Shown: positions 1 to 10,052 of the stretch, piece after piece | Layout of the letters: the number at the start of each line of letters is the position of its first letter | Position numbering within the stretch: the first letter of the stretch is position 1 | Source: Chlorophyllum brunneum | Lineage: Eukaryota; Basidiomycota; Agaricomycetes; Agaricales; Agaricaceae | Direction: 5' to 3' | NCBI GenBank assembly: GCA_963576785.1 | Contig: OY756146.1 | Coordinates: forward strand, 186,001 to 250,000 | Length of the DNA stretch: 64,000 nucleotides | The notes under the pieces: model-generated | The model's database searches: none | Told to the model about the DNA's origin: nothing | Seen by the model: the letters and a program-made list of their open reading frames with translations, nothing else | Program-made: the position numbers and the translations under genes

Positions 1-1932
1 CTTGCCACAGTTGGGGCACGATGCCTTGTGAGGGCAAGGTTCTCCGGCAGGGGTGGCCGCAATCGGTGGATCAGTCTTGTCGTTGCCCTTGCAGCAGCTG
101 GCAAAGGAGCAGTGATTGGCGGTGGAGTGGGGGCCCTTGCAGTGTGCGCACGTGTAGAGCCTTGCCCAGCATTGAACGAGGGGGTGGCCCCACCTGCAGT
201 ACTTGCCACAGAACAGGATGCCCGGGTTGGCAGTGGCCTTCCTGATGCGGAAAAGTCTGCCGTAGATGTTGAGGAACTTGTCCTCGATTTTGCCGATGTT
301 GGACCCCGCCTTGGAGTCCCATATCTCGAACCAAACTATGCAGGTGTCCGAGTGCTTGGAGTTTCGTTGCACCCTCGGGGGTGACACGAGTTGGATGGCA
401 TCCAAGTGGATCGAACTGCGAATGCTGGCGGTGACGTCTTCGGCCATCAGAATCTGGCCGCGGGGGGTGATGTAAGATACATCTGTGACCTTCACGAACG
501 ACTTCGACTTTGGGAGGGAGACTTTGCCCGTGGTGGTCCCCTCAAATTTGTCTTTGAGCCAAGCCTTGACGGCGTCTAGCTCAGTTGGAGTCAACACCTC
601 CGAGGTGTGGACCATGAGGCCCAGCTTACCCTGCGAGGTGGCAATGATCCGGGCTTTTGACTTCCCCGCGATGAGGCAGGCGTTAAGGGAGTCGATGATG
701 GTGCTGAAGTTGGGCGACGTCGGACCAGTCAGAAGGGGAATGATCACCTGTTTGCGCAAGGGACCATTGAGTGTCGAGCAGATGGTGGCCACCTTTCTGG
801 TCAGCCTTTTGTCCGCGGGGGAGGAGGGGGAGAAGGCGGCATCGTACATAGCCACAACCTTCTCGTGCGACAGTTCCGGAAACTTGCTGGCGAATTCCAG
901 GAGCTTGAGGGGGTCCCGCCCAGTGGTGGTGGGAGGAGGTTTCTTTCCCCCAGCTGCAGCAGCAGCATAGGAGGACTTGGCCTGGGGGGCTGGGGCGGTC
1001 TTGGGGGGTGGGCCAACGGGAGGGATCGTGTTCGGGGTTTTTGGAGCTCCGGGCTGGGTGGCCTTGGCGCGCCATGCCCTAGACGGCTTCTTGTGTGAGA
1101 CAGTTCGGAACTCTGTCTCAGTGATCATCTGGACGTCCTCATCTGGGATGTCCGGTTTGGTCTTGGCATCTTCAGTGATGCCCGGGGTGATAATCTGCTT
1201 GATAACGTCCATGCGGACGTCGTCAGGTTTGCACGAGGGGCCTCCGGGGCCCCGTCGCAGGGGGGAAAGGTCAGGCTGGGGGGTTTCCTCAGCACGGACA
1301 ATGATCTTACCAAAGTTGATGCCAAGCCAACCATGGAGATTGTTCTTCTCCTCATCAATGGCCACCTTGAGCCATCCCGCCTTCATCAAGGTACCTGTAA
1401 GTTCAATAAAGGCGTGCCCAAAAGCGAGCCCATCGTTGCTGCTCATATTGAAAGTGCTGCAGGCCTTGACCCATGCAGAGATCTTACTGACCTCCTGAAC
1501 AGCATCATCATAGAACTCCTCAGGGGAGCCGTCATGCTCCCTGGCGTCGTCATCGATCCTTGGGGCCAACTCCTCCTCTACCTGCTCAGCCCAGTCCTTG
1601 TCCTTTCCAGCCTCGCCAGAGTAGTAATGGTCGCCCTCCTTCCTGGGGCGTTTGGAGGACCGATGGGAGGTCTTCACTGTGGTACCAGCTAAGGGGACCG
1701 TGAGGGAGGGTGGTGTGGTCAGGATGGCCACAGGGGTGGTGGAGGCCGAGCCAACTAAAGGGGAAGGGCCAGCAGCGGCTGACATCCTGGTGAGCAGGAT
1801 GCCAGGGGGGGGCGGAGCCATAGAGGCTGCGAAGAGGGAGGGGGCGGGGACACGTGGCGAGTACCTGAACACATCTTCCTCACTGTCTGATGCAGGATCT
1901 CTGCGAGAGAGATCGGAACGTAACGCAGGCAT
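1..1932 (-). CDS. LINE (non-LTR retrotransposon) ORF1 protein, C-terminus beyond window
   Basis: Reading the minus strand from the ATG at 1932-1930 gives 644 codons with no stop; the frame is still open at base 1. The protein is a nucleic-acid-binding ORF1p of the kind that packages LINE RNA. The N-terminal half is low-complexity (Pro/Ala/Thr, an alanine run near 965). The central part (about 500-900) matches in sequence the ORF1 remnant at 6487-7389, including the shared WFEIWDSKAG / WFDVWDSQSG block. The C-terminal part has cysteine clusters: a C-x3-C-x3-H-x4-C knuckle near 210-165 (GKYCRWGHPLVQC), then CAHCKGPHSTANHC, and a CPNCGK at the edge. The 5' UTR runs to about 2021, where similarity to the 5' end of the element at 5782 stops. 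ORF2 should lie to the left of the window. This copy is intact as far as visible, unlike the other LINE pieces here. Confidence 0.85.
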   Translation of the reverse strand, partial: MPALRSDLSRRDPASDSEEDVFRYSPRVPAPSLFAASMAPPPPGILLTRMSAAAGPSPLVGSASTTPVAILTTPPSLTVPLAGTTVKTSHRSSKRPRKEGDHYYSGEAGKDKDWAEQVEEELAPRIDDDAREHDGSPEEFYDDAVQEVSKISAWVKACSTFNMSSNDGLAFGHAFIELTGTLMKAGWLKVAIDEEKNNLHGWLGINFGKIIVRAEETPQPDLSPLRRGPGGPSCKPDDVRMDVIKQIITPGITEDAKTKPDIPDEDVQMITETEFRTVSHKKPSRAWRAKATQPGAPKTPNTIPPVGPPPKTAPAPQAKSSYAAAAAGGKKPPPTTTGRDPLKLLEFASKFPELSHEKVVAMYDAAFSPSSPADKRLTRKVATICSTLNGPLRKQVIIPLLTGPTSPNFSTIIDSLNACLIAGKSKARIIATSQGKLGLMVHTSEVLTPTELDAVKAWLKDKFEGTTTGKVSLPKSKSFVKVTDVSYITPRGQILMAEDVTASIRSSIHLDAIQLVSPPRVQRNSKHSDTCIVWFEIWDSKAGSNIGKIEDKFLNIYGRLFRIRKATANPGILFCGKYCRWGHPLVQCWARLYTCAHCKGPHSTANHCSFASCCKGNDKTDPPIAATPAGEPCPHKASCPNCGK

Positions 1933-2021
1933 GTGGAATATCCTAGTACTATTACTCTCGACCGTATAATTGACTTTTAACAAATCGATGGTGGTGGTAA
2001 GAGTCAAAGAAGGATGGTGCA

Positions 2022-2092
2022 CTGGATGTTAGTAGAGATAACTCGGTCGCATCCTCTTTGATTGCCCTTAGTAGCCAAATCCGTAACAGATT
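2022..2092. repeat. Flank between LINE 5' end and LTR, with a short dispersed repeat
   Basis: About 45 bases (2048-2092) recur with few changes at 11126-11170, in the same orientation, around the core CATCCTCTTTGATTGCCCTT. Read on the minus strand the unit begins TGTTAC, like an LTR terminus. It is probably the edge of another retroelement family, interrupted here by the LINE on the left and the copia LTR on the right. Confidence 0.45.
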
Positions 2093-2515
2093 GGTACTTA
2101 GTAGATTACTCTACATAGTTCCAATGACTAGTATATATGTTCCACAGGTACTACACTGCAGTTAATAGGAGTCATAAGAAACATTCTATATATTCCTAGT
2201 ATTTTATGTAGTATGACTCATATATGTTCTTACATGTATATAAACCCCATGTAGCAGACTATGTTCTGTATTTTGTTCAATTGAACAACTTCTTCACTAT
2301 TGCATACCTACTCTAGTACAACACAAGTCTTGATCTACTCAACTTCAAAATCTCTATCTCTGACACAGATCATTTTATCACTAACATCTGTCTATCCAAA
2401 TTACCCTTCTACCATTATTGGATAGAAGTATACTTTCTTGGTAAGTAGACCCTACATTCTCTCCCTGTGTTTACTGCTGCTCCAGCAACAACTTGTTATG
2501 GTTGTTTCCTCAACA
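2093..2515 (+). mobile_element. Truncated solo LTR of the copia family at 58294
   Basis: This stretch aligns collinearly with the distal three quarters of the LTR at 58294-58865: shared blocks include CATAGTnCCAATGACTAG, the TATA-containing TGTATATAAACCCCATGTAG, TTGTTCAATtGAACAAC and the end TTTCCTCAACA. It lacks the first ~140 bases of the LTR and has no primer site or coding region after 2515, so it is a solo, 5'-truncated LTR. It is more AT-rich than the complete copy, consistent with older, decayed DNA. Confidence 0.8.
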
Positions 2516-2660
2516 TTAGCAACTACCACTTGTATATAAAGTGTAGTAATACTTGATGTATTTCTTACACTTTACCAATTGTATCATTCCTTTTTCTTCT
2601 CTCTACTTCCTTGTCTTTATCCAAAGACTTGTAACCTGAGTCCTAGACTAAGGTTGTAAC
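2516..2660 (-). repeat. Retroelement fragment shared with 11360-11500
   Basis: The reverse complement contains a tract (CAAGTCTTTGGATAAAGACA, then a block around GTAAAGTGTAAG and ATACATCAAGTA) that is found in direct orientation at about 11388-11466. On the minus strand it starts TGTTACAACC. It is likely an LTR fragment of a second family; no coding capacity is seen. Confidence 0.5.
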
Positions 2661-3640
2661 AGATGTCCTCTGCCAGAAGGTTGCCAAATCCTGCCAGGAT
2701 GCCTAGATCACTTGATTCCAGAATCCTACTTACTTGAGTAGCCACTTCATAGCTCTTAATAGGCATAATGGTAAGCCTCTCCAGTCTACTTACCTCAGTA
2801 GAGGTTTATGGCTGCCCTCTGCTGCAGCAGAGTCCAACTTGCTGTCAGCCTGCATGTGTAGAGTTATACTCAACCATATACCTATCAGGGCCTATAGGTC
2901 TCAGTTCTTTCAGGACAAACTATTCTGCTGTCCATGTAGGGCTCCTCTCAAGTCTTGTGTACATATTCTTATCTCCTGTGAGAGGTTTGATGTCTCTAGG
3001 AGGTACCCAGCTATGCTAGATACCCTTGTCAAGTTCTTGAAGGCAAACCCTCAGGTATTTGTCTTCCCATCCATCCCTCAGAGGATTGGATAACTGGCTC
3101 AGGGCAAGAAGGTTATTGTCTGGTACCAGAGGCCCCTGGCAAAGACCTGGCAATATGTTTGATGGCTGATGAATAGACCTGACCCCTTCGGCAACTAGGT
3201 GTGGTGAAGATGCTGATAGTCACACAAATAGTATAGCCTATTACTCTAGCAAGGGTGACTATGGCCAGGGGATTGGGTCTAAGCAAGAGGTTGTCAGGTG
3301 CTGAACTGGGCTAGTAACTGGGTATATTGCTACCACTGGGTATTTACAGTGAAATAATACCTATTGACTGGGCCTAGTCTTTGGACTGGGTTGCTGGTTA
3401 AGGGACCCCTTTGCCCACTTGCCTCCTTTGGTATCCACTCTCCTTGCCCTTTGGGCTTGGGAGTAGAATACAACTCCTTCTACTGTTAGTCTCAGGTGAT
3501 GGTACATGCTTGGTGGAGCATGTCCACTATTTCTTCATAGATACCTGCTAGTTTACTTCTTTTGTATTTTGGCTATGGACTGTGTTTGAGCACTACATAA
3601 TAAATCAGCCTTAGGCCACAATTCAAAAAAAAAAAAAAAA
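2661..3640 (+). mobile_element. 5'-truncated LINE copy: ORF2 C-terminus, 3' UTR and poly(A)
   Basis: Frame 2734-3093 encodes the extreme C-terminus of a LINE ORF2 protein: a cysteine/histidine finger (FCCPCRAPLKSCVHILISCERF) followed by a conserved tail with LVKFLKANPQVFVF, as in fungal Tad-like elements. The upstream endonuclease and reverse transcriptase are absent. A 3' UTR follows, ending in AATAAA-like sequence and 16 consecutive A residues at 3625-3640. The structure is that of a typical dead-on-arrival insertion. The 3' end (GACTGTGTTTGAGC...) resembles that of the element ending at 7931. Bases 3130-3416 reappear inverted at 3997-4255. Confidence 0.75.
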
Positions 3641-3733
3641 GTATTCACCAAGGTAATCTACCCTCAAACAATTAAATTCTTTATCCCTATGCTTGGACTT
3701 GGTCATTGAAGGATTGGTTGGATCAGAGGGGTG

Positions 3734-3996
3734 TGTTATAGTGTGCAAGTTGTAATCTGTACCAAGTGAGGTGATAGATTGACTGTGTTATGTAATGGGT
3801 TGAACTTAGACATCTTTGGATATCTCAGAGGCTTCTCTAGTCTCTAACATTAGTCCACAGGTTAGTTAAGTCATGTATACTTATACTCTAGTCCCTAATA
3901 TTAGCCTACAGTCCCCAAAGTTATTTGGTCACTTAATAGACTTGTTTCTTGCTCTCTAGGACTATTCAACAGTCCCAATACATTCTACATTTAACA
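3734..3996 (+). mobile_element. Copia-type LTR, forward copy
   Basis: A 263-bp unit beginning TGTTATAGTGTGC and ending TTTAACA. Its reverse complement matches 4256-4477 over almost the whole length. The TG...CA ends and the presence of a copia reverse transcriptase next to the sister copy identify it as an LTR. No target duplication is visible around it. Confidence 0.7.
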
Positions 3997-4255
3997 AGGG
4001 GTCCCCCAACCAGCAACACAGTTAGTAGGTGTTATTTTACTGTAAATGCCCAGCAGTGGCAATATATCCAGTTACTAGTCCAGTTTAGCACCTGACAATC
4101 TCTTACTTGGACACAATTCCCTGGCCATGGTCACCCTTGCCAGAGTAATTGACTGTACCATTTGCATGGCTATTGGTGTCTTTACTATACCTAGTTACCA
4201 AAGAGTTCAGGACCATTCATCAGCCATTGAATGTGTTGCCAGGTTTTCACCAGAA
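3997..4255 (-). mobile_element. LINE 3' fragment in inverse orientation
   Basis: The reverse complement aligns with 3130-3416 of the LINE tail upstream (shared blocks include GGGTGACTATGGCCAGGG-like and GTTGCTGGTTAAGGGACCC-like sequence). It contains no open frame and sits precisely between the two opposed LTRs. Confidence 0.7.
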
Positions 4256-4477
4256 TGTTAAAGGTAGAATGTAGTAGGACTATTGAACAGTCCTAGAGAG
4301 CAAGAAACCAGTCTATTAAGTGACCAGAGAACTCTGGAGACTGTGGACTAATGTTAGAGACTAGAAAAGCCTCTGAGATGTCCACAGATGTCTAAGTTCA
4401 ACTTATTACATGATACAGTCAATCTATCATCTCACAATCTATAACTTGGTACAGATCACAACTTGCACACTCTAACA
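4256..4477 (-). mobile_element. Copia-type LTR, reverse copy
   Basis: On the minus strand the unit runs from TGTTAGAGTGTGCAAG to CTTTAACA and is the inverted partner of 3734-3996. It lies directly downstream (in minus sense) of the copia reverse transcriptase fragment, so it can be the 3' LTR of that remnant. Confidence 0.7.
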
Positions 4478-4514
4478 GTTCTGAATGTCTTGGTAGACTT
4501 GTACAGTGAGTAGG

Positions 4515-4910
4515 AACATTGTGGGACCAGGATCTCAAAGTTTGAAATGTTTGGAGAGCTCCAGGATCATTGATTGCATGGCTGAATCATCCTTTGACAT
4601 CAGAATAATGTTATCAATGAAAACTGGAACAATACCCTTGACTGCTCCCTTTGAATAAAGGTAAATGGAGCTGTCAGAATGCAATTTTGAGTATTCCAAG
4701 GTGATCATAATGCTGTGGAGCTTCTTGCTCCACTGTTTGGCAGCCTGCTTGAGTCCATAGAGCAATTTTCGAAGTCTACAAACATTGTTGGGGCCTCCCA
4801 CATGGTATTCTTTAGGCTGGTGCATATAGATCTCTTCTTCAAGTTCTTCATAGCTAAAAGCAGACAAAATATTGATAGAACAAAGCTAGTAGCCTTCTTT
4901 GGCTACTAGA
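4515..4910 (-). pseudogene. Copia reverse transcriptase fragment
   Basis: The minus strand encodes EEEIYMHQP, a degenerate VCRLRKLLYGLKQAAKQW and FIDNIILMSKDD, which are the conserved palm-domain blocks of Ty1/copia reverse transcriptase (the catalytic YVDD is here FIDN, so a catalytic Asp is lost). The frame upstream of the SAF block contains a stop near 4889. Integrase and RNase H are missing. This is an inactive remnant of an element oriented like the LTR at 4256-4477. Confidence 0.8.
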
Positions 4911-5768
4911 GCAATTATGAGGTATAGAGAGACAGGACAAAAGGTAGAGGCAAAGACTATTAGAGTTGACCAGCTATCTCATCTTATCAGAGCTTATCTA
5001 GTATTATCTCATCTTATCTGGTTCATCTCATCCTATCCTAGATAGCCTTAGATAGTTAGTCACATGATTTGGTAGTATACAGACCACCCTCTGTACATAT
5101 ATAAGGACTACCCCAGCTCTCCCAAATATCATCCTTTACCCATTATGTGTCAGTGTTAGTGTCAGTGTTAGTATCAGTGTCAGTGTCTCAACTCTCTTTA
5201 TCATCCTCTTTTGTGTTGCCTCTACCCTCTTCTATGTTCCCACCTTTAACAAAGACTTTAGTGTAATTGTAGCCTGGACATTAAAAATAGCCTTTTACAA
5301 CAAGTCTGGTCTTATAGCATTCAAGTGAGCCATCAGAATGGTGTTTAACCTTGAATACCCAACCAGAACCAACTGCTTTTGTTGTATGTTAAAGTAGCTG
5401 GAAATTTTTATATGATATGAAAAAGTCACTTATTTCACTACTAAACTACATTCCATGTAACTAGCTCTTCAGTAGATTAGTAATATATCTCTATAACATA
5501 TGTCATCAAGACTGTGCCCTCTGACTCATATTATGCACCTCTTTTTCATGTATTATATGAGCTAACTGATCACTGTTGCTTTTATTATGCTATTGGACAC
5601 TATTGGTATTTCAAGGGACTCTGTAGTCATTACTAACTCATTATGTGTAGTTATTACTCATAGGTCTTAGGGTTTTGCATCCCAGACATTAGTGTATGAA
5701 GCAATATGTATTTTCTTTATTCTTAGACAATCTACTCAATTTCTATCTTGCTCTACTTAACTACTTCA
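4911..5768. other. Gene-free AT-rich DNA with an LTR-like promoter block
   Basis: No supportable coding frame. Around 4970-5040 ATCTCATCTTATC-type words recur, and 5093-5110 carries a TATA-like CATATATAAGG, a layout seen in LTR promoters. The block could be an old LTR but its ends cannot be placed. Confidence 0.35.
5147..5187 (+). repeat. Short tandem repeat, 6-nt unit
   Basis: About seven imperfect copies of GTGTCA/GTGTTA in tandem, directly downstream of a TATA-like box, in non-coding DNA. Confidence 0.8.
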
Positions 5769-5781
5769 GCAACTCTTACTT
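5769..5781 (+). repeat. Target-site duplication, left copy
   Basis: GCAACTCTTACTT here is repeated exactly at 7932-7944, immediately after the poly(A) tail. The pair brackets the LINE derivative 5782-7931. Confidence 0.8.
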
Positions 5782-7931
5782 CACCCTTCTTGATCTCTTA
5801 CCACCACCTTCCTCTTTTGGATAGGTGCTTGACGTAGACAAGAGATTAGCTACACTATGTCTAGAAACATCAGTACCCCCAACTCACCCTGGGATGAGGA
5901 GATTACCTCTGAGTCCTTTTATGGGACTGCCACTGGCCCCAGTGACAAGTCCAGATTGCAACTGAAGCACAAGCAGAAGAGAGCCAGAGTGGCCTCCTCC
6001 ACAGGATCTACTGCCAGACCATCAGGATTGGAGGCAGATATTAAAGCTGGAATAGAGTCCAGTACCTCTGAAGCACCACCCCTTCCTCCTACCACATCAT
6101 CAACTGAGCCTCTTATCCCTCCCTCAACCCCCACCACTTCTACCCCATGTGTTGTCCAGTTCAGCAGTCAGTATGGGCCATTCAACTAGACCTCTTCCTA
6201 GTCCAATATAACCCCACATATTAGTCAAGCTTTTGCCTCACTTGCTTGGATCTACAATGTGGACAATATCTCATCAACAGACATCTTCTCCACCCTCAGT
6301 GGCTTTCTTTCCTACTGTGTTTGCTTTGGAATCCTTGAAAGGTTATTCCACTCTTCCCACCTTGGGAAGGACACCTCTATTGCTATCCTGTACCAGGAAG
6401 TGGCAACCCAGACTTCCCCCCCAGTTGCCCCTGTCCTCCCATAGCCCCTCTTTCTGTCCCATGGATCTGCTAAAGTAAGTTGTGATGTGACTATGCCTGG
6501 TATTTCACAGCCCTCTGTGATCCTACCAGTCCCCTCTGTTCCTATGCATAATAAGAGGACATCACACATTCCCTTCTCCTGTGGTCCCCCCCTTAGGCCC
6601 TCACAAGACCTCCGTCGCTCAAGGCCAGCATGCACATCAGTGCCCACTGCCCCTATTTCTTCCATACCAGTGCCAACCAAGAAGTCCTATACTGCTGCTG
6701 CCACTACTGATCCTGCCACCTTGGTCCACATGACTAAGGCATTTCCTCACCTTCCCCCAGACCATATCATGGCAGTACACTGGGCTGTCACATCACCTCC
6801 TAAACACACTCCCAAGATACACTCTACTACTGCTGGTCCCAACTACCGCCAAATCCTTCTAGCACTTGATGCCAGGACTACCAACATCAACTTCCCAGTA
6901 CTCATCAAAAGTGCTAATAACACTCTCCTTTGTGCCAAGTCTGCCCTCTGGGCAGATGGGACATGCTTTGCTTATGGTGGTATTACTGTCACCACCTCTG
7001 CTGTCCCCTCTACTGATGAGATTACCCTCATTGCCAACACTGCCAAGCAGCTCCTGGGTCTCGAGACCCTAGTTGCAGCTGCTCTCCCTAGGTCCAAGTC
7101 CTATCTGAAGGTCCTAGACGTTCCCTTCAAAGCCCCTGGTACTACTCACCATATTTCAGTCACTGAGATTACTAAGGCACTCAAGGCCTCTCACCTCCCT
7201 TTGCTCAAACTTGTGGACACCCCACCTGTTATGAAGAACTCCTACTGCTCAGACTCAGCCACTGTTTGGTTTGATGTCTGGGACTCCCAGTCTGGAGCTG
7301 CCACCAAGAAACTTGCTGGCAAATACATCTATATTGGTGGCTATGAATACCTCATCAAACTTGCATGTGCAAACCCTGGGACCCCCTAGTGTAGTCATTG
7401 CTGGAAATAGGGCCATCCAATTTCTGCCTATAGGTTCAAAAGCCTTAAGTGCCCCCATTGCAGAGGTTCCCACCAAGTAGAACACCACCGTCTCCTTTCT
7501 GGATGCTGTAAGAGTAATGCCAAAGCTGAACCCCCCATCCCTACCACTCCTGAGGGCACGCCTTCCCCCCACACTGCCCACTGCTTAAACTATGGTAGAG
7601 ATCACATAGCAAATGAGCCGAAATGCTTATCCTGGGCCCACCACTTCAAAGCTGGCTGGATCTGGGATCACTATGAGGAGACAAGAGTTCAGAGGAGAGG
7701 GGCAAGGGCACTGATCAATTGCATTGAGTAGTTTCTCCATCTATTCTCTACTGTATTATCATTCGGACTCTCTAGTCCATATGCACTTGTAGTTTAATAT
7801 ACTACTCCATCAATAAAGTTCTTTAGGTGTAGGTTGGAAAGCCCTGTATTGTACTTGTAGTAAGTATAGGGGGCAGACTGTGTTCAAGCCCCACTTTAAA
7901 TATTAATGATGCAAAAAAAAAAAAAAAAAAA
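5782..7931 (+). mobile_element. Non-autonomous LINE derivative (ORF1, no ORF2) with poly(A)
   Basis: The unit starts with a 5' end (CACCCTTCTTGATCTCTTACC) similar to the 5' UTR of the LINE at 1-2021, carries a decayed ORF1 (5857 to about 7730), and then passes straight into a LINE-type 3' UTR and 19 A residues (7913-7931). It is bracketed by an exact 13-bp duplication. There is no endonuclease or reverse transcriptase region, so it must have been mobilised in trans by a full-length relative. Confidence 0.75.
5857..7730 (+). pseudogene. Decayed LINE ORF1
   Basis: Three blocks of one ancestral protein are visible: an N-terminal piece (5857-6189), the central domain (6487-7389; KKSYTAAATTDPATLVHMTK, then WFDVWDSQSG), and the cysteine-rich C-terminus (about 7389-7730; CSHCWK, stop, GHP and CPHCRGSHQVEHH). 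The frame is broken by stops after 6186 and 7386 and by a stop inside the first knuckle, where a Trp codon has probably become TAG. The central block aligns with the intact ORF1 at 1-1932. Confidence 0.8.
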
Positions 7932-7944
7932 GCAACTCTTACTT
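7932..7944 (+). repeat. Target-site duplication, right copy
   Basis: Exact repeat of 5769-5781, next to the poly(A) of the LINE derivative. Confidence 0.8.
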
Positions 7945-8337
7945 AGTTCTACTACAAACTAACCAGCTTATCAGTGAGTCAGATTACCTGTCTGCTACTA
8001 CATAGTACTATACTATTCAAACAAGTTATGTCTAAGCTCTATATTAATATTTTATCTTAGTATAATATAAAGTTATAAGTAAAGTATGTAACTATGTCAC
8101 AGTCACAAGTCAAGGGTGTGCCCATGTCACTCTGTGATATAAAGTCACAGGTAGAGGTTGTTACTATGTCACTCTATAGTAATATAGTCCCAAGTTCTAT
8201 CTGGAACTATATTACTGTAAGTTAACTTATCTTTTGGTAGCTAAAGCCATTAGTACATAAAAGTGGTCTATTCTCCTGGCCAGTTAGGTAACTGTAGGTC
8301 AGTATAACCAAAGTATAGCTACCAGACTGTGTTAGTA
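7945..8337. other. Gene-free AT-rich DNA
   Basis: No coding frame. A perfect 11-bp hairpin (AGTAATATAGT at 8178-8188 and its complement at 8206-8216) is the only structure noticed. Confidence 0.5.
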
Positions 8338-8664
8338 GAATAACTATGTGAAGCTATAGATAAGCTGCTAGAAAATATATAGGGGTCTAGACTAGATGAA
8401 ACAAGATAACAGTAGTGTATGACTAGTTTCTAGTATATACTCAGTCAACTAATAATACTATTATGACTTGTTGTTGACTTATTTGGTTTTGTTGACTTAA
8501 TCTAAGCTTAAAGTATTTCTCTATAATTGATGGTATCAAAATGCATCCTTGACTTTAACTATTACCTTTCTCATTTAGAATAACCTACTATGACTATAAT
8601 TGCTCAAATTTCCTACTCTATTCCAGAACACCTGTTTGATAGAACTCAGTGGAGCATGAGTGAT
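8338..8664 (+). repeat. Inverted repeat of unidentified element, left arm
   Basis: 327 bases that match the reverse complement of 9636-9962 with only scattered differences. The outer end reads GAATAACTATG. At the inner end an ATG at 8590 opens a short frame (MTIIAQISYSIPEHLFDRTQ), and the mirrored arm opens almost the same peptide. No known terminal signature (LTR, hAT, Mariner) was recognised. Confidence 0.7.
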
Positions 8665-9635
8665 GAAGATAAGGCTTTTTTTCTGAGTAATCTTTCTCAA
8701 GGGATGAGCAGCAGTATGATGGTCTAATTTTTTGTAAGTCCATTTCTTGTATTCTAACTAATTGAAAATTAACCTAAACTGAATAATTTTAGTATACTTC
8801 TACCAAGTTCTTCCACTTTTCCTCCTGAGGAGATATAAAGTTTATTTCAGCCTTTTACAGCCCTATTTCCTCAACAGAGAGATAAATCCCAAATATATTA
8901 ATGTCCTAGCTAATCTTTTCAAGGATCCTGGTATTTTTTCATATGTTAGCAATGAAAGAATTACAATTGCAACCAACATCTTATCTGATCCATCTTCTAG
9001 AGTAGGATTGATCTCTTCATACTGGAGTGTAACTTTTTTGGTTACATTTGGAAACTATCATACTGCAGCTGGTTGCAAAATTGGTAAGGAAACATGGCTA
9101 ATAGATATATACCATCTAGGTATTTTTACTGTCAGAATTTTGCTTGCTTAAACTTAATATTTCCAAGCTGTCCAATTTTTACCCAACATTCTACTAGATA
9201 TCCAGATTATGGTTTTAAATGTCTCTCAAAGCAATATTCTAAAGATAACATCTGATGAAAAAATCCTCAAAGTCTTGGTATCCCTACATTACCATTGTGA
9301 ATTAATCATATTGTAGTTTGTACAACTTGTTGCCCTTCTATGCAATCTCAAGCTTATTGGTTCATAGACTGCTGGTATCACAATATAGTATCTATTTGAC
9401 CTTGCAAATGATATTAAGTTTATACTAGAAGTAGTGTACAAAAAGCTTGGTAGTACTGATACTTTATTTTCATGTGAAACTGTAAGTGTTGGTTTTATTT
9501 ATCAACATTCTTACTTATATTGGCACAGATACAAAACTGGGCCCACAATGATATGCAAGGCCTCAATACTGGAAAGAATCAACTACTAGTCCTATTTTGG
9601 CCAAATAATTCATCAATTAAGGATTCTACTGGGAT
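8665..9635 (+). other. Spacer between inverted repeats; broken unknown reading frames
   Basis: The frame from 8590 continues to a stop near 8727 next to an intron-like stretch (GTAAGT at 8732; TTTTAG near 8791). A further open piece at about 8888-9085 (LANLFKDPGIFSYVSNE) precedes another intron-like GGTAAGGA. Nothing is recognisable by family. The region may be the body of an unknown, decayed transposon or captured gene. Confidence 0.4.
9549..9635 (+). repeat. Direct repeat flanking the right arm, copy 1
   Basis: About 87 bases (around CAATACTGGAAAG and TTTTGGCCAAATAATTCATC) recur at 9965-10052 with a few changes. The two copies bracket the right inverted-repeat arm exactly. Confidence 0.7.
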
Positions 9636-9962
9636 ATCACTCATGGTCCACTGAGTCCTATCAAACAGGTATTCTGGAAGAGAGTAGAAGATTTGAGCAA
9701 TCATAGTCATAGTAAGTTATTTTAAATGAGGAAAGTAGTGGTTAAAGTCAAGGATGTGTTTTGATACCATCAATTATAGAGAAATACTTTAAGCTCAGAT
9801 TAAGTCAACAAAACCAAATAAGTCAACAACAATTTATAATAGTATTATTAATTGACTGAGTATATGCTAGAAACTAGTCACATACTACTGTTATCTTGTT
9901 TCATCTAGTCTAGACCCTTATATATTTTCTAGCAGCTTATCTGTAGCTTTACATAGTTATTC
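9636..9962 (-). repeat. Inverted repeat of unidentified element, right arm
   Basis: Reverse complement of 8338-8664. Its minus strand opens MTMIAQIFYSLPEYLFDRTQ, then diverges from the left arm after the MSD codons. Confidence 0.7.
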
Positions 9963-9964
9963 TC

Positions 9965-10052
9965 ATGATAATATGCAAGGTTTCAATACTGGAAAGGACT
10001 AACTACTGGTTCTATTTTGGCCAAATAATTCATCAATTAAGGATTCTACTAG
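9965..10052 (+). repeat. Direct repeat flanking the right arm, copy 2
   Basis: Second copy of the unit at 9549-9635. Confidence 0.7.

Noticed and set aside
28..1692. Plus-strand open frames of 100-170 codons over the first 1.9 kb
   Set aside because: They are shadows of the single 644-codon minus-strand LINE ORF1, which has the zinc knuckles and aligns with the copy at 6487-7389.
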